This document shows, one piece after another, positions 1 through 7,906 of a DNA stretch of 16,185 nucleotides. A program made the translations under genes and the position numbers. The stretch comes from JBATTK01 sp049670505 (lineage in GTDB: Bacteria > Bacteroidota > Bacteroidia > Flavobacteriales > Flavobacteriaceae), in NCBI GenBank assembly GCA_049670505.1, contig JBATTK010000182.1, forward strand, positions 1 to 16,185. The letters are read 5' to 3'. Below the pieces are notes generated by a model. The model made no database searches. It was not told the origin of the DNA and was given only the letters and a program-made list of their open reading frames with translations. The stretch's first letter is position 1. Every line of letters starts with the position of its first letter.

Positions 1-748
1 GGGTAGCCTCTAGGTCTGCGGCAAAGGTATCCAAAGACTCCGCAAAATAGAATTGAGCCCCAAGGACCAATCCTCGCATGCCTACTCCGGCCCTCTCCGC
101 GATATGCGATAAAGGAAGATAGGAAAAAAGCCTGGGGTTTTTAGGAAGGGATACCAAGTTGGCAAGTGTATGGGCACTTTCTATAAAACTACCAACGGTA
201 TGCATTGCGCCTTTTGGCATTCCCGTAGTGCCCGAAGTATAGATGATTGTCACCAGGTCATCCGCTTGTTGTGGGTATGGTTCACTTACAGCTTCATGTT
301 TTTCCAAAAGTTCTTCCCAAAGGTCGCCTTCAGATGCCCCGTATAATCCTACGCTTATTTTATGCATCTCCGGAATACCTTCCTTTTGTGAGGCAAAATC
401 ATCTAGTTTTCCAATGATGATTCCTTTGGTGTCACTATGGACCAGAATCTGGTGAATTGAATTCGCATTTAAAGTAGGATAAATAGGTATGGATACATGG
501 CCGGCCATCATAATTGCCAGATCGGACATCATCCAGTGGGCACAATTTTTGGAAAGTAAGGCAATATGGCTTTTCTCCGTTAGCTTATAGGCTTGCAGGG
601 CCGATGCTATTTTACGGATTTCCTCTCCGGCAGAGGCATATGTATAGGTTATGATCTTACGATCAATAGGCTGATTTAAAAAAGCAACATTGGGAGTTTC
701 CTTTTCCCAATACAAAAAAGCCTCCAGTGGAGAAGCGAATGTATGCAT
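1..748 (-). CDS. Long-chain acyl-CoA synthetase (AMP-forming), N-terminal part, cut by window edge
   Basis: This is the first 249 codons of an adenylate-forming enzyme; the 3' part lies outside the window. The family activates fatty acids with ATP to acyl-AMP and then makes the CoA thioester in the cytoplasm. The reading frame was translated from the reverse strand, starting at the ATG at 748-746. Residues 170-180 read YTSGTTGMPKG, the phosphate-binding signature of the AMP-binding superfamily. It is followed at about 210-219 by YLPLSHIAER, a motif typical of long-chain acyl-CoA synthetases. The N-terminus (YTYASAGEEIRKIASAL) also fits this subfamily. The gene lies 117 bp downstream of the FAD oxidoreductase on the same strand and may have its own promoter: a TATATTTA box on the minus strand at 806-799 resembles the Bacteroidota -7 element. 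The superfamily call is firm; chain-length preference cannot be read from this part. Confidence 0.9.
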   Translation of the reverse strand, partial: MHTFASPLEAFLYWEKETPNVAFLNQPIDRKIITYTYASAGEEIRKIASALQAYKLTEKSHIALLSKNCAHWMMSDLAIMMAGHVSIPIYPTLNANSIHQILVHSDTKGIIIGKLDDFASQKEGIPEMHKISVGLYGASEGDLWEELLEKHEAVSEPYPQQADDLVTIIYTSGTTGMPKGAMHTVGSFIESAHTLANLVSLPKNPRLFSYLPLSHIAERAGVGMRGLVLGAQFYFAESLDTFAADLEAT

Positions 749-865
749 ACTATTTTATGAATTTGGTCGCGGTTTATACTGCTCTAAGGGAGCATCTCTA
801 AATATAAGAAATTAAGTTCACTATTTTCCCTAAAAAAGAACGAACCAAAATAGAAACTTTATTCC

Positions 866-2419
866 CTATAATCCCTGAATTGCAGCTTCCGCGCAGCGTT
901 CCCCATCCATGGCCGCAGAAATAATTCCACCGGCATAACCGCCACCTTCCCCACAGGGAAACAGACCCTGAATCTCCGGATGTTCCAAATTCTCCTTTCT
1001 GGGAATGTTCACGGGGGAAGAGGTGCGCGATTCTACACCTACGATATTGGCCTCGGAGGTATAGTATCCTTTCATTTTTTTTCCAAAGGCGGCAAAGCCC
1101 GTGCGTAACCTTGCGCCAATAAATTTGGGTAATAGCGAATGAAGGGGAGCAGATTTTAGGCCGGGTTGATAGGAAGTCGTATTAAGGTCGTGCGATAGTT
1201 TTCCCTCCACAAAATCAGTGAGGCGTTGTGCAGGGGCGGTCTGGTTGCGTCCGCCCGAGGTAAAGGCCAGTCGCTCCAGATCCTTTTGATATTCCAGACC
1301 TTTGAACACACCATGCTGTTCGTATTTGGGAATATCCTTATCTACATTGATTTCCACTACGATTCCTGAATTGGCATATAGATTATTTCTTCTGGAGGGC
1401 GACATCCCATTGACGACTACTTCCCCTTGGGCCGTCGCCGCAGGGACAATAAATCCGCCCGGACACATACAGAAGGAATAGACCCCTCTATTTTTGACCT
1501 GATGTACCAGACTATAGGCGGCGGCAGGCAATAGTTCGTTACGTTCCCCTTGGCAGTGATATTGAATGGAATCTATAATATGCTGTGGATGTTCTACCCG
1601 TACGCCCATTGCAAATGATTTCGCTTTTAGAGCGATTTTTTTATCGCTAAGTAGATGGAATATGTCCCTTGCCGAATGTCCGGTAGCCAGTATTACTCGG
1701 TCCACCGCCATTTCGGTTCCGTTTTGGAGTAGTATAGCTTGTAGTTTATAGTTTTTGATCACAAAATCTACCACCCTACTTTCAAAATGGATTTCCCCAC
1801 CGAACTTTAAAATCGTTTCGCGAATGTTCTGGACTATTTTAGGCAATTTATTGGTGCCTATATGGGGGTATGCATCAATTAAGATCTGTTCCGTAGCACC
1901 ATGGTGTACCAAACTTTCAAACACACGGCGTACATCGCCCCGCTTAAGGCTTCTGGTATATAGTTTTCCATCGGAATAGGTGCCCGCACCGCCTTCCCCA
2001 AAACAATAATTGGAATCTTCGCCTATAATATGATCTTGATTGATGGCCTTTAGATCTCGTCGTCTGTCCTGTACATTTCTCCCCCTTTCCAAGACTATAG
2101 GTTTGTAGCCCAGTTCCAAACATCGCAATGCCGCCCACATCCCTGCGGGACCAAAACCGATGATGTGAACAGACTTTGCCTTGGAGACATCTTTGTAATC
2201 AAAGGCATGGATAACCGTATCGGGCGGTTTCTCCTTGTTATATACGGCAAGTTTGTAATTAAAATAGATGGTAGCCTTCCGAGCGTCAATAGACTTCCGC
2301 AGTACTTTTAAGGTAATATCGCTTTCGGGTATTCCCAAATGCTGGGCAGCCTTCTTTTTTAAAATGCCCTCCTGTGATTCTTCCTTAAGACTTATCCGCA
2401 ATTGGATATTCCGTATCAT
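866..2419 (-). CDS. FAD-dependent oxidoreductase of the uncharacterised COG2509 type
   Basis: A flavoprotein of 517 residues. Near residue 85 there is a Rossmann dinucleotide-binding motif (VHIIGFGPAGMWAAL), followed by LERG at the end of the second strand. Further on are CFGEGGAGTYSDGKLYTR (about 139-156) and a C-terminal GEGGGYAGGIISAAMDGERC segment, which closes the FAD site in this family. An N-terminal region of about 80 residues precedes the FAD domain, as in COG2509 FAD-dependent dehydrogenases. Its substrate is not known and I do not propose one. Start choice: the ATG at 2419 is preferred; an in-frame TTG at 2428 would add three residues (M-Y-V). No Shine-Dalgarno sequence is visible for either. 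The VF530-family gene ends 17 bp upstream, so the two are probably cotranscribed. Confidence 0.88.
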   Translation of the reverse strand: MIRNIQLRISLKEESQEGILKKKAAQHLGIPESDITLKVLRKSIDARKATIYFNYKLAVYNKEKPPDTVIHAFDYKDVSKAKSVHIIGFGPAGMWAALRCLELGYKPIVLERGRNVQDRRRDLKAINQDHIIGEDSNYCFGEGGAGTYSDGKLYTRSLKRGDVRRVFESLVHHGATEQILIDAYPHIGTNKLPKIVQNIRETILKFGGEIHFESRVVDFVIKNYKLQAILLQNGTEMAVDRVILATGHSARDIFHLLSDKKIALKAKSFAMGVRVEHPQHIIDSIQYHCQGERNELLPAAAYSLVHQVKNRGVYSFCMCPGGFIVPAATAQGEVVVNGMSPSRRNNLYANSGIVVEINVDKDIPKYEQHGVFKGLEYQKDLERLAFTSGGRNQTAPAQRLTDFVEGKLSHDLNTTSYQPGLKSAPLHSLLPKFIGARLRTGFAAFGKKMKGYYTSEANIVGVESRTSSPVNIPRKENLEHPEIQGLFPCGEGGGYAGGIISAAMDGERCAEAAIQGL

Positions 2420-2436
2420 AACATACAATTGATGGT

Positions 2437-2661
2437 TTACTTTTGAATCGACCTTAGATATAGCCGCTCCACTTTATCCCGTGCCCAAGGCGTTCGCCTT
2501 AGGAACGTAAGACTGGATTTGATAGAGGGATTATTGGTAAAACAGCGGATATTGATTCGTTTTCCCAATTCCTCCCAGCCATAAGTGGCTTCTAAATGCT
2601 CCAAAATAGTTGCCAGTTTTATACCATGTAAAGGATTATTGGGTTGCGAGTTGTTTTCCAT
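2437..2661 (-). CDS. VF530-family small DNA-binding protein (DUF2132)
   Basis: A 74-residue protein that matches the VF530 family over almost its whole length. Recognisable segments are NNPLHG near the N-terminus, YGWEELGKRINIRCFTNNPS in the middle, and SLTFLRRTPWARDKVERLYL at the C-terminus. The family was named from a Vibrio fischeri structure described as DNA-binding; its cellular role is not established. The frame is open for 24 more codons upstream, to an ATG at 2733. I choose the ATG at 2661 because family members begin just before the NNPLHG segment and the upstream residues (MRNGFLPIGPYSRN...) resemble nothing in the family. It is the first gene of a probable two-gene unit with the FAD oxidoreductase, 17 bp apart. 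Confidence 0.85.
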   Translation of the reverse strand: MENNSQPNNPLHGIKLATILEHLEATYGWEELGKRINIRCFTNNPSIKSSLTFLRRTPWARDKVERLYLRSIQK

Positions 2662-2758
2662 AATTTGTAAAGCTTGTACAAAACTACTGGAATTTCTAGA
2701 ATACGGACCTATTGGTAAAAACCCGTTACGCATTTTGGGGGTTACAAAGCAGAAAAAG

Positions 2759-2921
2759 CGTCAGTTCGAGTGGTTTTTCGTAACAAAGTGGAGAAAAATT
2801 GTACTTCGGCTTCGCTCAGCAGAACTATCGAGAATAGCTTTTTTGGTCCAAAATTCTATTCTCGATACATTTCTTCCTCAGGTCGAAGCACCTGCCTGCG
2901 GCAGGCAGGCTCGAATTGACG
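2759..2921. repeat. Palindromic intergenic repeat element, probably a dispersed flavobacterial type
   Basis: Outer imperfect inverted repeats are CGTCAGTTCGAG (2759-2770) and CTCGAATTGACG (2910-2921), 11 of 12 complementary. Inside are a perfect 12-bp inverted repeat, TATCGAGAATAG (2826-2837) with CTATTCTCGATA (2856-2867), and a compact palindrome CCTGCCTGC-G-GCAGGCAGG (2891-2909). The segment gtacttcggcttcgctcagcag also lies inside. The nested design and lack of a credible gene suggest a non-autonomous dispersed repeat. Its copy number elsewhere in the genome cannot be seen here. It occupies most of the 370-bp gap between the MBOAT operon and the VF530 gene; the rest of that gap holds only the terminator at 2966-2989. 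Confidence 0.65.
2826..2867. repeat. Perfect 12-bp hairpin inside the palindromic repeat
   Basis: TATCGAGAATAG and CTATTCTCGATA are exact reverse complements separated by an 18-base loop. There is no U-tract, so a terminator role is unlikely; it is a structural core of the surrounding repeat. Confidence 0.7.
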
Positions 2922-2965
2922 AATTTTGAATCTAAAATCAAAATACACAACGGGTTAGTAAAAGT

Positions 2966-2990
2966 AAAACCCGAGTTTCCCCGGGTTTTT
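2966..2990 (-). terminator. Rho-independent terminator of the MBOAT operon, possibly bidirectional
   Basis: AAAACCCG (2966-2973) pairs with CGGGTTTT (2982-2989) around an 8-base loop. Read on the minus strand, the hairpin is followed by a T-rich run (TTTTACTTTT). It sits 42 bp past the stop codon of the MBOAT gene. A T-run also follows on the plus strand, so it could work in both directions. Confidence 0.7.
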
Positions 2991-3031
2991 AATGGTTGGT
3001 TAGATTGATCGTTTATCCTTCTTTGTCAACG

Positions 3032-4447
3032 CTAAAACTGAAAATAGATAAACTGTTCCCCGCTACCTTGTGCAATAGCGATAAGGAAAAACATGGAGGC
3101 CCACGCAACTCCTAAGAGCCAAGGCGGAGTTTTCTGTCCGACTTCCTTAAGGTTGGTATTCCGCATAACCCAATGGCATATAAAAAGTAGTCCGATCAGC
3201 GTACATACTTTGATAATATCAAAGGTGCCCAAGACCTTAATACCATCACCATTCATCAAAAGCATGGAAGCGATCATGTTCTTGGCAGTAACAAATTCCC
3301 TCGCCCTAAAGAAAACCCAAGTAAAATTCACAAAGGTATAGGTGAGTCCCGCTAATAAGATACCGTTCCAGACATTGATCTTAATGGTGATTACTTTTTT
3401 CAATAGGCGTTCCGAAACAAGATAGATTCCATGAAGGGCTCCCCAGACCACAAAGGTCCACGCCGCCCCGTGCCAAAGACCACCCAACAACATGGTGAGC
3501 ATTAGGGCCACATACATACGGGTGATACCGTTACGGTTACCACCCAAGGGAATGTATAGATAATCCCGTAACCAGGTAGAGAGGGAAATGTGCCAACGCT
3601 TCCACAGATCGGAAAAGCCAATGGAAGCATAAGGGTACATAAAGTTGTCCGGTAAAATAATTCCTAGCATAAGCGCAATACCTATAGCACAGGTGGAATA
3701 GCCGGCGAAATCAAAAAAGATCTGCCCGGAAAAGGCCAATGTCCCTGACCAAGCGTCCCAAAAATGAAGCGCTTCCTTGGCACCAAACACGGTATCTGCA
3801 GTACTAGATAGTAAAGTATCTGCCAAAACCACTTTTTGGAATAGGCCAAGGGTCAACAGGAACAGACCCCAGATAAACTGTTGGGCCGTTGCTTTTTTGG
3901 CCTCGTAGAACTGACTTATCAACTCTTTCGCCCTAACGATAGGTCCTGCAACCAGCTGTGGAAAGAAGGTAACATATAGCGCAAAGTCCAAAAACGTTTT
4001 TGCCGGTTCTATTTTCCTTTTGTAAATATCTATGGTATAGGACATGGTCTGGAAGGTATAGAAGGATATGCCCATGGGCAGGATAATATCCATTGGAGCG
4101 GCTTTAAAATCCCAACCTACGCCGTTGGCCAATGCTACAAAGTTTTCCAGTAGGAAATCCCCATATTTAAAAAAGGCCAAAAATCCTAGATTGACCACCA
4201 TGCTCAGAAGTAACCACATTTTTCTAACTTTGGGTCGCTCTTCCTTGGCCAACTTATTCCCGGCCGTCCAGTCGACCATAGTGGAGATCCAAAGCAGCAA
4301 GATCAATGGAGGATTCCATAGACCATAGAAAACATAACTGGCTAGCAAAAGCATTACTTTTTTTTGTGTCCAATTGAATAATGGAGCGTAATAAAGTACC
4401 AGTACTACCGCCAGGAAAACGATAAATCCTAGTGAATTAAATAACAT
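3032..4447 (-). CDS. MBOAT-family membrane O-acyltransferase (AlgI/DltB-like)
   Basis: A 471-residue polytopic membrane protein of typical MBOAT length. Many hydrophobic segments are visible from residue 5 on. The conserved block is at 280-304 (DLWKRWHISLSTWL followed by RDYLYIPLGGN) and contains His286. The catalytic-type histidine is His326 in LGGLWHGAAW (about 321-330). ILPMGISFYTFQ (about 122-133) and FFPQLVAGPI (about 161-170) are further family signatures. AlgI/DltB-type proteins pass acyl groups, usually acetyl or D-alanyl, across the inner membrane to modify extracytoplasmic glycans or polymers. The gene starts 1 bp after the stop of an SGNH-like gene, and a second SGNH paralogue lies further upstream. 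MBOAT plus SGNH partner is the arrangement of alginate-type O-acetylation systems. The target polymer is not identifiable, as no glycosyltransferase is in the window. Confidence 0.93.
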   Translation of the reverse strand: MLFNSLGFIVFLAVVLVLYYAPLFNWTQKKVMLLLASYVFYGLWNPPLILLLWISTMVDWTAGNKLAKEERPKVRKMWLLLSMVVNLGFLAFFKYGDFLLENFVALANGVGWDFKAAPMDIILPMGISFYTFQTMSYTIDIYKRKIEPAKTFLDFALYVTFFPQLVAGPIVRAKELISQFYEAKKATAQQFIWGLFLLTLGLFQKVVLADTLLSSTADTVFGAKEALHFWDAWSGTLAFSGQIFFDFAGYSTCAIGIALMLGIILPDNFMYPYASIGFSDLWKRWHISLSTWLRDYLYIPLGGNRNGITRMYVALMLTMLLGGLWHGAAWTFVVWGALHGIYLVSERLLKKVITIKINVWNGILLAGLTYTFVNFTWVFFRAREFVTAKNMIASMLLMNGDGIKVLGTFDIIKVCTLIGLLFICHWVMRNTNLKEVGQKTPPWLLGVAWASMFFLIAIAQGSGEQFIYFQF

Positions 4448-4448
4448 A

Positions 4449-5492
4449 TTAATTGGTTTTTTGCAAGTGTTTGTCTTTTATTAATTGGTTGACCATGTCC
4501 TTGGTATATGATTTTGCATCTTCCGGGTTCATATGCGACCAATCTGGTAAGGTATACTTGGACATGAATTCGTAATCTTCAAAATGATATGCAGGAGAGC
4601 CAATCCGTTCTATGAATTTGTCCCAGACCATTGCTCGTGGTAATAATCGCTTTGTGTGCTTGTTCCAACCATCTTCGGCCTTATGTCGGATAAAAATTAT
4701 TTTTCCGCCACGGGCCTTGAACTTATCTATGGTGGAAACATATTGATCTATAATAGCGGGAATACCGTCTTTTATGACCTCATAATCTGGAATGCCCGGG
4801 AGAAATCCGTTCCAGACCTCCTGCACTTTTTTAGCAAAATCAGGATTTGTTACCATGGATGAAAACATGATTAGATTTCTATCCTCATCGTTATAACCAA
4901 AATTTAAAAGCTTAAAGCCGTTATCTTTCCGGCTACTTTTTATATGAATTCTTTTTATCAGGGATTTCAGATCCAAATCATTGAAAAATTCCAATTCCGA
5001 AGAGGTAAGCATTACCAAGTTTCTTTCCAAGGGTTTGGAAACCCAAAAGCCCAATTTCTGGGCATACGTTTGGTTGTGAAAGTGATGGACCCATAGTTTT
5101 GCATCCCGCCATCTTTGGTTATCGTTTGAACCAAACCACATCAAAGGAGTTATCCCGATTACTATAGTACCGTTAAATTCAGTATGCTCAACAATATCCT
5201 CAAGAAATGGACCAGGCGGTTTACCATTGGTAGATAGATTAATCGGTTTAACGCCCTGAACCTCTTCCCAAATGTGGGTATTAAAATCAAAACCTGTTCG
5301 AGAAGAACCAAGAATTACAACGTCATTACTCGTGGCTTTTTCCACTTTGGCCCTATGTTCCGCCCATAGGTACCTATCATCTTCCAGATTAGCCTTGTAG
5401 TAATCCGGTTGTGACCGCCAATGAAGTTCCCAGCTACAAAGACTTATAGTACTAAGTAGCACCGCAATTAAAAATGATTGTTTTAGTTTCAT
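4449..5492 (-). CDS. Membrane-anchored SGNH/GDSL-like protein, MBOAT partner (copy A)
   Basis: A 347-residue protein with an N-terminal signal anchor (about 5-20), so the main domain should be periplasmic. Block I is VVILGSSRTGFDF, with Ser64 at the position of the GDS serine. Near the C-terminus, DWSHM places Asp317 and His320 as the Asp-x-x-His pair of SGNH hydrolases. It is a paralogue of the next upstream gene: both start with a similar anchor, then SWE..WRSQ, and both contain NLVM, RGGK(I/V), and PAYHFEDYE. It is encoded 10 bp after copy B and 1 bp before the MBOAT acyltransferase, which implies translational coupling. It probably transfers or handles the acyl group that the MBOAT protein delivers, as AlgX/AlgJ-like proteins do; this is inference from context, and overall similarity to named family members is low. 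Confidence 0.75.
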   Translation of the reverse strand: MKLKQSFLIAVLLSTISLCSWELHWRSQPDYYKANLEDDRYLWAEHRAKVEKATSNDVVILGSSRTGFDFNTHIWEEVQGVKPINLSTNGKPPGPFLEDIVEHTEFNGTIVIGITPLMWFGSNDNQRWRDAKLWVHHFHNQTYAQKLGFWVSKPLERNLVMLTSSELEFFNDLDLKSLIKRIHIKSSRKDNGFKLLNFGYNDEDRNLIMFSSMVTNPDFAKKVQEVWNGFLPGIPDYEVIKDGIPAIIDQYVSTIDKFKARGGKIIFIRHKAEDGWNKHTKRLLPRAMVWDKFIERIGSPAYHFEDYEFMSKYTLPDWSHMNPEDAKSYTKDMVNQLIKDKHLQKTN

Positions 5493-5502
5493 AAAATATG
5501 GA

Positions 5503-6540
5503 TTATGGCGCGATTAAGATACCATCATTTTTCATGATCTCCATAAGCTCCTTGGTAAAAAAGTCAGCATCTTCTGCGGATAGATGTGACCATTCGGGTA
5601 AATTAAATCCTTGCAATTGCTCGTAATCCTCAAAGTGATAGGCGGGCAGGCCGCTTTTTTCCACCAACTCGTCCCAAAAAGCCTCCCGTGGTGTAATCCG
5701 GGATTCAAGGTCCCGGAATCCATTTGTTGATGGGCATCTAACCAAGATTACTTTTCCTCCCCGTTTTTTTATCAGTTTCACATCCTCCAAAAAGAAGGTT
5801 GAAGTAGATTCCTTATCTGGAGGAGGCATGGGAATATCACCATTAAGGCAGAACATCCATATATCGATTACGGTCTGTGCAAAGTCCGGCTCTTCCACCA
5901 TTCTATCCAACATCCGAACATTGCGTTCTTCACTGTTTTTCCCAAATTCATAAAAAGGGGGCATTTGCGGTCCTCCCGTACGATTCCCTATCTTTATTTG
6001 TTGCAGTAGGGACCTTAGGTCAAAATTGCCCGATATCATATCCTCATAGGAATGCATCATGACAAGATTACGTTGCAGGGGCATGGATAACCATTGATTT
6101 AACCGTTGCGCATACGTACGATGGTGGAAATAGTCTACTTTTTCCTGTATTCCTGAAATGGGAGGTGCCTGTGGGAATGTAGTGGAAAAGAACAGGGGAG
6201 GGGTAATACCCACTAAAATGGTTCCCGAAAAATCCGTATTTCTTGCAATATCCCTGAATGATGGTAACGGGGATGCCCCGCCCAGGGCCAGTTGAACCGG
6301 GCGCTTGCCCGTATACTTCTCCCAAATATCCAACTGAAGATCAAAATGAATTCTGGATGAGCCTACAAATATAAAGTCATCCTCATTCAATTTATCCACT
6401 TTGGCCCTATTTAACGCCCAAAGGGCGTTGTCATCCTGTATGGTAGGTACCTTTTCCTGGGAACGCCAATAGCGTTCCCATGAGGAAAGGCCGATCATAC
6501 CAAGTACCAAGGCAATGACGAGTGATTTTTTCAGATGCAT
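5503..6540 (-). CDS. Membrane-anchored SGNH/GDSL-like protein, tandem paralogue (copy B)
   Basis: A 345-residue protein with the same design as copy A: signal anchor at about 5-20, SWERYWRSQ, block I FIFVGSSRIHFDL with Ser62, and a C-terminal Ser-His motif. It differs from copy A where the catalytic Asp is expected: the motif reads EWSHL (Glu316, His319) instead of DWSHM. Glutamate may still work, or this copy may have changed its activity. It is the first gene of the three-gene unit (copy B, copy A, MBOAT). The leader is A-rich (AAACCGTAAACCAACAA just before the ATG) with no Shine-Dalgarno sequence. The 113-bp gap upstream separates it from the methyltransferase and is where its promoter should lie; I cannot define a convincing promoter there. 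Confidence 0.73.
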   Translation of the reverse strand: MHLKKSLVIALVLGMIGLSSWERYWRSQEKVPTIQDDNALWALNRAKVDKLNEDDFIFVGSSRIHFDLQLDIWEKYTGKRPVQLALGGASPLPSFRDIARNTDFSGTILVGITPPLFFSTTFPQAPPISGIQEKVDYFHHRTYAQRLNQWLSMPLQRNLVMMHSYEDMISGNFDLRSLLQQIKIGNRTGGPQMPPFYEFGKNSEERNVRMLDRMVEEPDFAQTVIDIWMFCLNGDIPMPPPDKESTSTFFLEDVKLIKKRGGKVILVRCPSTNGFRDLESRITPREAFWDELVEKSGLPAYHFEDYEQLQGFNLPEWSHLSAEDADFFTKELMEIMKNDGILIAP

Positions 6541-6590
6541 TTGTTGGTTTACGGTTTAATTATGAATTGTTGTTTTGTGGATAGGTAGAC

Positions 6591-6600
6591 CCGCCAGCTG
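6591..6600. repeat. Half copy of the CCGCCAGCTGGCGG palindrome
   Basis: CCGCCAGCTG here matches the first ten bases of the full palindrome at 7908-7921 inside the MITE-like element, but the second arm has decayed. It lies in the gap between the methyltransferase and the SGNH/MBOAT operon. It could be chance, as the shared stretch is only 10 bases. Confidence 0.35.
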
Positions 6601-6653
6601 TAGATAGGTAACTTGGTAATTCCATAACGATTGGCAATTTCATTATTTATGTA

Positions 6654-7691
6654 TTACTTTATCGCAATCGCAGCACTCGACGGCCCGGTCAATGGTATTA
6701 TCATCATTTTTTTAAAGCCCGCATCTTTTGCCAGTTCGTTAAAATCCGAGGCTGAAAAATCGTAGCCTTCGGGAGTTTCTATGAGCATGTTTAAAGACAT
6801 TAACAGGCCAAAAACATTTTCACTTCTGTTATCGTCAATAATGTTTTCTATTACTGCCAATGCCCCACCTTTTGGCAAGGCATCATATGCTTTTTTTATA
6901 AGTATTTTCTTGTCTTTAGTACCCCAATCATGAAGAATATTCCCCATGGTAATGACATCCGATTTTGGAAAGTCATCTGTAAAAAAATTACCAGAAGCAA
7001 TGGTTACTTTATCACTTAAATTCATGGCGCTAATATTTTCTTCGGCTACCGGGGCAATTGGTGGTAAATCAAAAGAGGTACATTGCATATGATCGTTGCT
7101 CATGACAATATGGGCGGAAAGATGGCCTCCGGAGCCACCAATATCACAAAGGGTTTTGTAGTTTGAAAAGTCGAATTGTTTGGCAAAAGCAATAAAGTTG
7201 CCCATTTGTACCCCTGCCATCGCATGAACAAATTCCCTTAACTTTTTAGGGTCGGCATAAATGGCTTCAAAAATTGATGTTCCCCCGTTTTTGGTTTCGC
7301 ATTGTGGCAAGCCTGTTTTTAGACCTTCCTCCAAATTGTTCCAAAATGGGTACAGTCTATCATTGGACATTTCCAATATGCCTCCCATATAGCTCGGTTT
7401 ATTTTTATCGAGAAATAGATCGCTATCCTCGGCATTGGTATAAAAAGCGGTTTCTTTGCGTCCCTTCCTTTTTAAAAAGCCCAGGGCCACTAGAGCGTCC
7501 AAAAAATCGTAAAGGCTCCTTTTGTGCAAGCCTAATTTTGATTTTATATCCTGACCGGATAATTCCCCTTTTGCCAAATGGGTAAAAAGTTCCATTTTAA
7601 TGGCTGTGAGTAATGTTTTTGATGCCCAGAACCCCATACCGATCTGCATGATTTTCGATGGGTCTATCTGTATTTGCGTTGTTGTTTCCAT
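6654..7691 (-). CDS. SAM-dependent O-methyltransferase, family 2 (plant/polyketide tailoring type)
   Basis: A 345-residue protein with the two-part design of family-2 O-methyltransferases. The N-terminal winged-helix dimerisation part covers about 1-110 (LSGQDIKSKLGLHKRSLYDFLDALVALGFL). The C-terminal Rossmann methyltransferase part has motif I DIGGSGG at 183-189, FDLPP at about 207-211 and GNILHDW at 250-256, where His254 is the usual catalytic base. PKGGALAVIENIIDD (about 273-287) is the post-motif strand. These enzymes methylate hydroxyl groups of phenolic, quinone or polyketide-like small molecules; the substrate here is unknown. The protein is cytoplasmic, with no signal peptide. The start codon is only 24 bp from the end of a MITE-like element, and a terminator separates the gene from the upstream neighbour, so its promoter must lie in or next to that element. 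Confidence 0.88.
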   Translation of the reverse strand: METTTQIQIDPSKIMQIGMGFWASKTLLTAIKMELFTHLAKGELSGQDIKSKLGLHKRSLYDFLDALVALGFLKRKGRKETAFYTNAEDSDLFLDKNKPSYMGGILEMSNDRLYPFWNNLEEGLKTGLPQCETKNGGTSIFEAIYADPKKLREFVHAMAGVQMGNFIAFAKQFDFSNYKTLCDIGGSGGHLSAHIVMSNDHMQCTSFDLPPIAPVAEENISAMNLSDKVTIASGNFFTDDFPKSDVITMGNILHDWGTKDKKILIKKAYDALPKGGALAVIENIIDDNRSENVFGLLMSLNMLIETPEGYDFSASDFNELAKDAGFKKMMIIPLTGPSSAAIAIK

Positions 7692-7791
7692 GATTCATTA
7701 TTTGTTTGGGTTTTAAGAGACTGTTTTGAAATGTGTCGATTATTTTTTTATGCCCCTTTTTGCAGCCAACGCGCCAGCTGGCTCCTCTTTC

Positions 7792-7821
7792 AAAGGCCAA
7801 ATCGTTGGCCTTTTCTTTCGG
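7792..7821 (+). terminator. Terminator-like hairpin inside the MITE-like element
   Basis: AAAGGCCAA (7792-7800) and TTGGCCTTT (7805-7813) form a perfect 9-bp stem with a 4-base loop ATCG. It is followed on the plus strand by TTCTTTC. The orientation is opposite to the flanking genes. It may be a relic of the element's parent transposon or an insulating hairpin. Confidence 0.5.
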
Positions 7822-7906
7822 TCCTGTTAAAATTTTATACCGTAGCTATACTTCGACAGTGCTTCGACAGGCTCAGCAACCAGCTCAGCACAAGTGGCTA
7901 TGCTAG

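Noticed and set aside
2662..2733. 24-residue N-terminal extension of the VF530-family protein
   Set aside because: Family members begin close to the ATG at 2661 and the extension has no resemblance to them.
2585..2929. 114-codon open frame on the plus strand
   Set aside because: It runs antisense through the VF530 gene and then into the palindromic repeat; its composition does not resemble a protein family and the VF530 match on the other strand is clear.
7597..7800. 67-codon minus-strand frame extending into the MITE-like element, considered as a transposase remnant
   Set aside because: It overlaps the methyltransferase start in another frame and shows no DDE-type or other transposase motif.
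7851..7890. Short CRISPR-like or tandem repeat from cttcgaca units
   Set aside because: Only two units 3 bases apart, without regular spacers; better read as part of a dispersed palindromic repeat.
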